Of a DNA stretch of 13,745 nucleotides, positions 10,143 through 13,745 are shown piece after piece. Origin of the DNA: Actinobacteria bacterium ATB1 (GTDB lineage Bacteria; Actinomycetota; Acidimicrobiia; UBA2766); the NCBI GenBank assembly GCA_021404985.1, contig QWHP01000020.1, forward strand, positions 1 to 13,745. Direction: 5' to 3'. The translations under genes and the position numbers were made by a program. Below the pieces are notes generated by a model, which made no database searches, was not told the DNA's origin, and saw nothing but the letters and a program-made list of their open reading frames with translations. Within the stretch, counting starts at the first letter, position 1; the number at the start of each line of letters is the position of its first letter.

Positions 10143-10721
10143 ATGGGCTACATGGACGAAGCTTTGCGGGAGCGCCTCGTGGAGCTGGCAGAAGAGATCG
10201 AGCACTCGACGTTCCGTGAGACGAAGTGGAGCCGTCGGGGCTATTCAGAGAAGGACGTCGACGATTTCCTCGACTACGTGGTGGACGTCATAGCGGGACT
10301 TCTGAGCATGGACAGCTCTCCCCATCTCATGTCCGTCGAGTCCGACGTCACCGCAGGAGTATCCGGGGAGTACCTCTCCGACGAGGACTCCGAGTTGATG
10401 GAGGAACCCCAGCCTGAGGTCACCTGGGCCCCGCCGTCGCAGCCCTCAGCACAGCCGACTGTTGTCGTGACGAGCTACGAGGAGCCCGACAAGGAAGCAG
10501 AGGTCGAGGCTGTGGTCGAGGTCGAGTCCGAAGCCACCGTCGCCTGGCAACCCGTGGACGACGACGAGGGCGCCGGCGGGGAAGTGGCCGAGGTCGCCGA
10601 CGCGGAGCCGACGCCGACGGGCGAACCGACCATACAGCCACGTCCGGCCGGGAAGCCGTCGCGCCGGCCACCCGGGGGAAGCCAGCCGCCGCTGCCGCCC
10701 TGGGCGGCGCACACCGGCTGA
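10143..10721 (+). CDS. DivIVA-like domain protein with acidic, proline-rich C-terminus
   Basis: Of this 192-residue protein only the N-terminal part is recognisable. Residues 24-50 contain a W-S-R-R-G-Y-S-E-K-D-V-D-D-F-L-D segment that matches the DivIVA/Wag31 N-terminal pattern (F...RGYd..EVDdFLd). DivIVA proteins bind curved membrane at poles and septa, but they normally continue into a long coiled coil. Here that is absent: residues about 60-170 are acidic and Val/Glu-rich, and the tail is Pro/Arg-rich with PPLPPW near the end. A scaffold or adaptor role is inference. ATG at 10143 is chosen, but ATG at 10152 is in frame and equally possible. Ribosome sites are weak. It is the first gene of an operon, 13 bases ahead of the GNAT fusion gene. 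Confidence 0.7.
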   Translation: MGYMDEALRERLVELAEEIEHSTFRETKWSRRGYSEKDVDDFLDYVVDVIAGLLSMDSSPHLMSVESDVTAGVSGEYLSDEDSELMEEPQPEVTWAPPSQPSAQPTVVVTSYEEPDKEAEVEAVVEVESEATVAWQPVDDDEGAGGEVAEVADAEPTPTGEPTIQPRPAGKPSRRPPGGSQPPLPPWAAHTG

Positions 10722-10734
10722 CCGGAGCCGGACG

Positions 10735-13164
10735 GTGAAGGGCGTACGTCGCGCCGAGCGTCCGTCCGAGGCCGGCTTCGCGTCCGACGCCTTCCTGAAG
10801 GACGGCACCGCGGTCCGGATCAGGGCGATCCGTCCCGACGACCAGGCCCGGCTCGTCGACCTTGCCGGCCGCTGCAGCGACCGCACGCTCTACTACCGGT
10901 TCTTCACCCCGCCTCCACTCCCGATCACACCGGAACGGCTCGAGTTCCTCGCGAACGTCGACCACGACAGCCGTGTCGCGCTCGTCGCGGTGCTCGGAGG
11001 AGACGAGGACGAACGGGTCATCGCCGTGGCCCGCTGGGACACCGATCCCGACGACCCAAGGCGGGCCGAAGTCGCCTTCCTGGTCGAGGACGCATTTCAG
11101 GGTCTCGGTCTCGGGACGATGCTCCTGCACACCCTCGCCGACCTCGCCCCCCGCCACGGCATAAACAAGTTCGACGCGACTGTGCTCGCCGACAACAGGG
11201 GCATGCTCGTCGTCTTCAAGCGTTCCGGCTTCAGCGTCATGCACGAGATCCACTCCGGCGTCTACCACGTGGAGTTCCCGGTGCACCCGACGCAGGCCGC
11301 CACCGAGGCGGCAGATGCGGCCTCGAGCTCGGGCGCGGCCGCCGCGCTGTCCTCCGTCCTGGAGCCGTCGCGCATCGCGGTCATCGGAGCGAGCCGCAGG
11401 TCGGGGTCCCTCGGCACGAACCTCCTCAGGAACGTCGTCGCATCGGGCTTCTCCGGAAGCGTGATCCCCGTGAACCCCAACGTCGAGTCGATCGCTTCGA
11501 TACCCACGGTGTCGAGCGTGGATGACTTGCCAGATGGCGTGGATCTCGCCGTTGTCGCCGTACCCGCGAAGAAGGTCCCCGACGTGGTGGAGAAGTGCGG
11601 CAAGAGGGGGGTCAAAGCGGTTCACGTAGTCTCCTCGGGCTTCGGCCCTCCGGACAGCCCGCTGCGCGTGGACCTGCTCAACAGATGCAGGGCGAGCGGC
11701 ATGAGGCTCCTCGGACCCGCGTCGATGGGCGTCGTGAACACATCTCCGGTCACGAGCCTGAACCTCACGGTAGGCGACACCGAGGTGCAGACCGGGTCCG
11801 TGGGGATCGCCAGCCAGAGCGGAGTGCTCGGCATCGGGATCCTCCAGTACCTGCATTCACTGGACCTCGGCATCTCCCAGTTCGTGTCACTCGGAGACCG
11901 CGACGACATCTCCTCGAACGACCTCCTCGCCTGGTGGGAGGACGAGGGCTCGACACGCGTGATCCTCCTCTACCTCGAGACGTTCGGCAACCCGCGCAAG
12001 TTCGGACGCCTGGCACGCCGCGTGGGGCGGCACAAGCCGATCGCCGTCGCCGCTTCCGACGAGGTCGCCGGGGGACCGGGTGCCACGGCGCTCTTCCGCC
12101 AGGCGGGCGTCATCCGTACGAAAGGGTTGGAGGAGCTCATCGACACCGCCGCACTGCTCGCGTCGCAGCCGATACCGTCCGACAACCGCCTCGTGATCGT
12201 CTCGAATGCCGGCGGAGGAGCGAGGCTCGGAGCCGATGCCGCCGTCGACGCCGACCTCGAGCTCGTCACACTCCCCGACGCAGCGCGGCGGGCCCTGGAA
12301 GGCATGCGTACCGTGGAGAGCGCGGTCAACCCCATCGAGCTCAGCTTCGGGAGCCGTACCTCGTCGCCCCTGCGCGAGGTCCTCCAGGTGATCAGGGACG
12401 AGGTCGAGCTCGACTCCCTCCTCGTCGTCTACGTGCCACTCTCGCAGGATGATGTCCAGCGCGTTCGGGAGATGGTCGTGAATGCGGCGCGGTCCATGCC
12501 CAACATCTGCGTCGCCGCGTGTCTCATGACGTCTCACGGTGCCCCCAGGATGCTCATCCGGGGACGCGTGGCGGTCCCGTCCTACCAGTTCCCCGAGGCG
12601 GCAGTGCGTTCGATCGGGCACGTGACCTTCCACGGGAAATGGCGTCGCCAGCCCGAGGGCGAGGTCTTCGAGCTCGACGAGGACGACGTCGACCCGATAC
12701 GTGGTGTGGCGGACGAGCACGCACCGGGGCTCATCTCCGGCGAAGCGGCTCACGAGATCCTGGCGCATGCGGGAATCGCCGTGGACGGTAAAGACGCAGG
12801 GGAGCCGGATTTCGTGGCCCTCGTGGGACAGGACGGCAACTTCGGTACCGTTCTCGGCCTCGGGACAGGTACCGATCCCCACGGACTCGATCCCAATCTG
12901 TTCCGGATGGTCCCGCTCACGGACGTGGACGCCCTCCACGTCACGAGCCGAACGGTCGAGAGCGCCGGCCTCGATGTGCCTGTCGACGCGCTGGTGGACT
13001 GCCTGCGCAGGCTCTCCGCCGTGCTCGAGGCTGAGCCGCGGATCGAGTCCGGGTCGGTCGCCCTCTCGTTGGGGCCAGCGGGCGAGTGTGCCGCCGGCGA
13101 GGCCCGCTTCCTTCTCGGTGGCGCCCCGCCTGCAGATCCGCGGCCCCGGGAATCCCCGTGGTGA
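10735..13164 (+). CDS. GNAT acetyltransferase fused to degenerate acyl-CoA synthetase (ADP-forming)-like domains (Pat-like)
   Basis: This 809-residue fusion probably acylates lysines of target proteins, as Pat/YfiQ enzymes do. The N-terminal GNAT domain (about 18-185) has the acetyl-CoA pyrophosphate loop Q122-GLGLG127. A CoA-binding Rossmann domain (about 206-300) begins IAVIGASRRSG. A succinyl-CoA-ligase-like domain includes IASQSG (358-363). The GNAT part lies first, as in many actinobacterial members, opposite to enterobacterial Pat. The ligase half looks dead. Where homologues have GPNC/GPNS this has GPASMG (327-332). The loop that holds the phospho-His is shortened to about 17 residues, with no His, between K434 and F454. 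In the ATP-grasp domain, HAGIAV (678-683) is followed almost at once by FVALVGQDGNFG (693-704), skipping the nucleotide-binding half. The GTG start has GGAG seven bases upstream. The next gene overlaps its stop by four bases. Confidence 0.9.
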   Translation: MKGVRRAERPSEAGFASDAFLKDGTAVRIRAIRPDDQARLVDLAGRCSDRTLYYRFFTPPPLPITPERLEFLANVDHDSRVALVAVLGGDEDERVIAVARWDTDPDDPRRAEVAFLVEDAFQGLGLGTMLLHTLADLAPRHGINKFDATVLADNRGMLVVFKRSGFSVMHEIHSGVYHVEFPVHPTQAATEAADAASSSGAAAALSSVLEPSRIAVIGASRRSGSLGTNLLRNVVASGFSGSVIPVNPNVESIASIPTVSSVDDLPDGVDLAVVAVPAKKVPDVVEKCGKRGVKAVHVVSSGFGPPDSPLRVDLLNRCRASGMRLLGPASMGVVNTSPVTSLNLTVGDTEVQTGSVGIASQSGVLGIGILQYLHSLDLGISQFVSLGDRDDISSNDLLAWWEDEGSTRVILLYLETFGNPRKFGRLARRVGRHKPIAVAASDEVAGGPGATALFRQAGVIRTKGLEELIDTAALLASQPIPSDNRLVIVSNAGGGARLGADAAVDADLELVTLPDAARRALEGMRTVESAVNPIELSFGSRTSSPLREVLQVIRDEVELDSLLVVYVPLSQDDVQRVREMVVNAARSMPNICVAACLMTSHGAPRMLIRGRVAVPSYQFPEAAVRSIGHVTFHGKWRRQPEGEVFELDEDDVDPIRGVADEHAPGLISGEAAHEILAHAGIAVDGKDAGEPDFVALVGQDGNFGTVLGLGTGTDPHGLDPNLFRMVPLTDVDALHVTSRTVESAGLDVPVDALVDCLRRLSAVLEAEPRIESGSVALSLGPAGECAAGEARFLLGGAPPADPRPRESPW

Positions 13165-13745
13165 CTGCGCCGCGGGTCGGGGTGACTGCCTGGTCCCGGA
13201 CCTTCGAGACGCATCTCGGCCCAACACCCATGTACACGCTGCAACGGCAGTACGTCGATTCCCTGCGTGCGAGCGGGGCGGTCCCCATGCTCCTCCTGCC
13301 CGTCGAGGAGGAGGCCGTCGACGTCGCTCTCAAAGTCCTCGACGGCGTCGTCCTCTCGGGCGGGAACGACGTGGAGCCTTCTCTGTACGGGGCGAGCCGC
13401 CATGCCCGCAGCCAGCCCGCCGACGCCGAGAGGGACAGATTCGAGTCCACCGTGGCACGACGCGCAATCGAAGCCGGAATGCCGATCCTCGCCATCTGCC
13501 GGGGTATCCAGATCCTCAACGTCGCTCTCGGGGGCACCCTGCACCAGAACGTCGAGGAGCACGTCGAAGGTGCGGGGAACCACGACCGAATCGACGCAGC
13601 AAGTGGCCTGGTACACGAAGTCGAGCTCGACGAAGGGTCCAGGCTGGCACGGATATTCGCGAGCCGATCCATAGAGGTGAACTCCATGCACCATCAGGGC
13701 ATTAAGCGGCTGGGGGAATGTCTGCGTGTGGTGGCGAAAGCGCCG
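13161..13745 (+). CDS. class I glutamine amidotransferase-like hydrolase, peptidase family C26 (PuuD-like), 3' end outside window
   Basis: The frame is open from GTG at 13161 to the window edge (195 codons). It has the N-terminal strand VGVTAWSRTF, SGGNDVEPSLYG (66-77), AERDRFE, and the nucleophile elbow ILAICRGIQILN with catalytic C113. The conserved NSMHHQGIKRLG lies at about 174-185. The His-Glu pair of the triad, usually in a later HPE motif, is beyond the window. The family contains gamma-glutamyl-GABA hydrolase (PuuD, about 254 residues) and related gamma-glutamyl amide hydrolases, so roughly 50 residues are missing. The exact substrate cannot be told. The start overlaps the stop of the fusion gene in GTGA (13161-13164), implying coupled translation. 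A second in-frame GTG at 13158 is also possible. Confidence 0.92.
   Translation, partial: MTAPRVGVTAWSRTFETHLGPTPMYTLQRQYVDSLRASGAVPMLLLPVEEEAVDVALKVLDGVVLSGGNDVEPSLYGASRHARSQPADAERDRFESTVARRAIEAGMPILAICRGIQILNVALGGTLHQNVEEHVEGAGNHDRIDAASGLVHEVELDEGSRLARIFASRSIEVNSMHHQGIKRLGECLRVVAKAP

Overview
The window is uniformly GC-rich, uses GTG as well as ATG starts, and is densely packed with genes. Together with the gene families present (an SNF2/HelZ-like helicase followed by a SWIM zinc-finger protein, a DivIVA-type motif protein, and a fusion with GNAT first and an acyl-CoA-synthetase-like part second), this suggests a high-GC Actinomycetota chromosome. An environmental lineage such as Acidimicrobiia is possible, but that is inference. 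I see no tRNA, rRNA, insertion sequence, CRISPR array or phage gene, and no stretch above 300 bases lacks a gene.

Layout. (1) 1-1546, minus strand: a nitroreductase-family flavoprotein followed 20 bases downstream by an NYN-domain (LabA/DUF88-type) predicted nuclease with OST-HTH/LOTUS sequence; the latter runs off the left edge. (2) 1632-7093, plus strand: a small endonuclease/exonuclease/phosphatase (EEP) enzyme, a 190-base intergenic region built from G-rich repeats, an 1162-residue SNF2 helicase whose N-terminal half carries three separate short tandem repeats, and a SWIM zinc-finger protein starting one base after the helicase stop. (3) 7107-8407, plus strand: a promoter/operator region with overlapping dyads, then an acyl-CoA dehydrogenase. 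(4) 8373-9956, minus strand: an ABC1/UbiB atypical kinase whose 3' end overlaps the dehydrogenase by 35 bases. (5) 10143-13745, plus strand: a tight three-gene operon of a DivIVA-like protein, a GNAT plus acyl-CoA-synthetase (ADP-forming)-like fusion with apparently destroyed ligase sites, and a class I glutamine amidotransferase of peptidase family C26 that runs off the right edge.

How the genes work together. The helicase and SWIM protein are a recurrent bacterial pair and almost certainly act together on DNA or nucleoprotein; the EEP enzyme just upstream and the divergent NYN/OST-HTH protein make this a small nucleic-acid-processing neighbourhood, though joint function is inference. The acyl-CoA dehydrogenase (acyl-CoA metabolism) and the Pat-like acyltransferase (probable lysine acylation responding to CoA metabolites) form a second theme.

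The points most worth following are the potential G-quadruplex repeat upstream of the helicase, the charge-alternating 15-bp minisatellites inside it, and the Pat-like fusion that has lost the loop for the phospho-histidine, the usual GPN motif and about half of its ATP-grasp domain. I did not find a clear-cut new multi-gene system; most genes are recognisable families.
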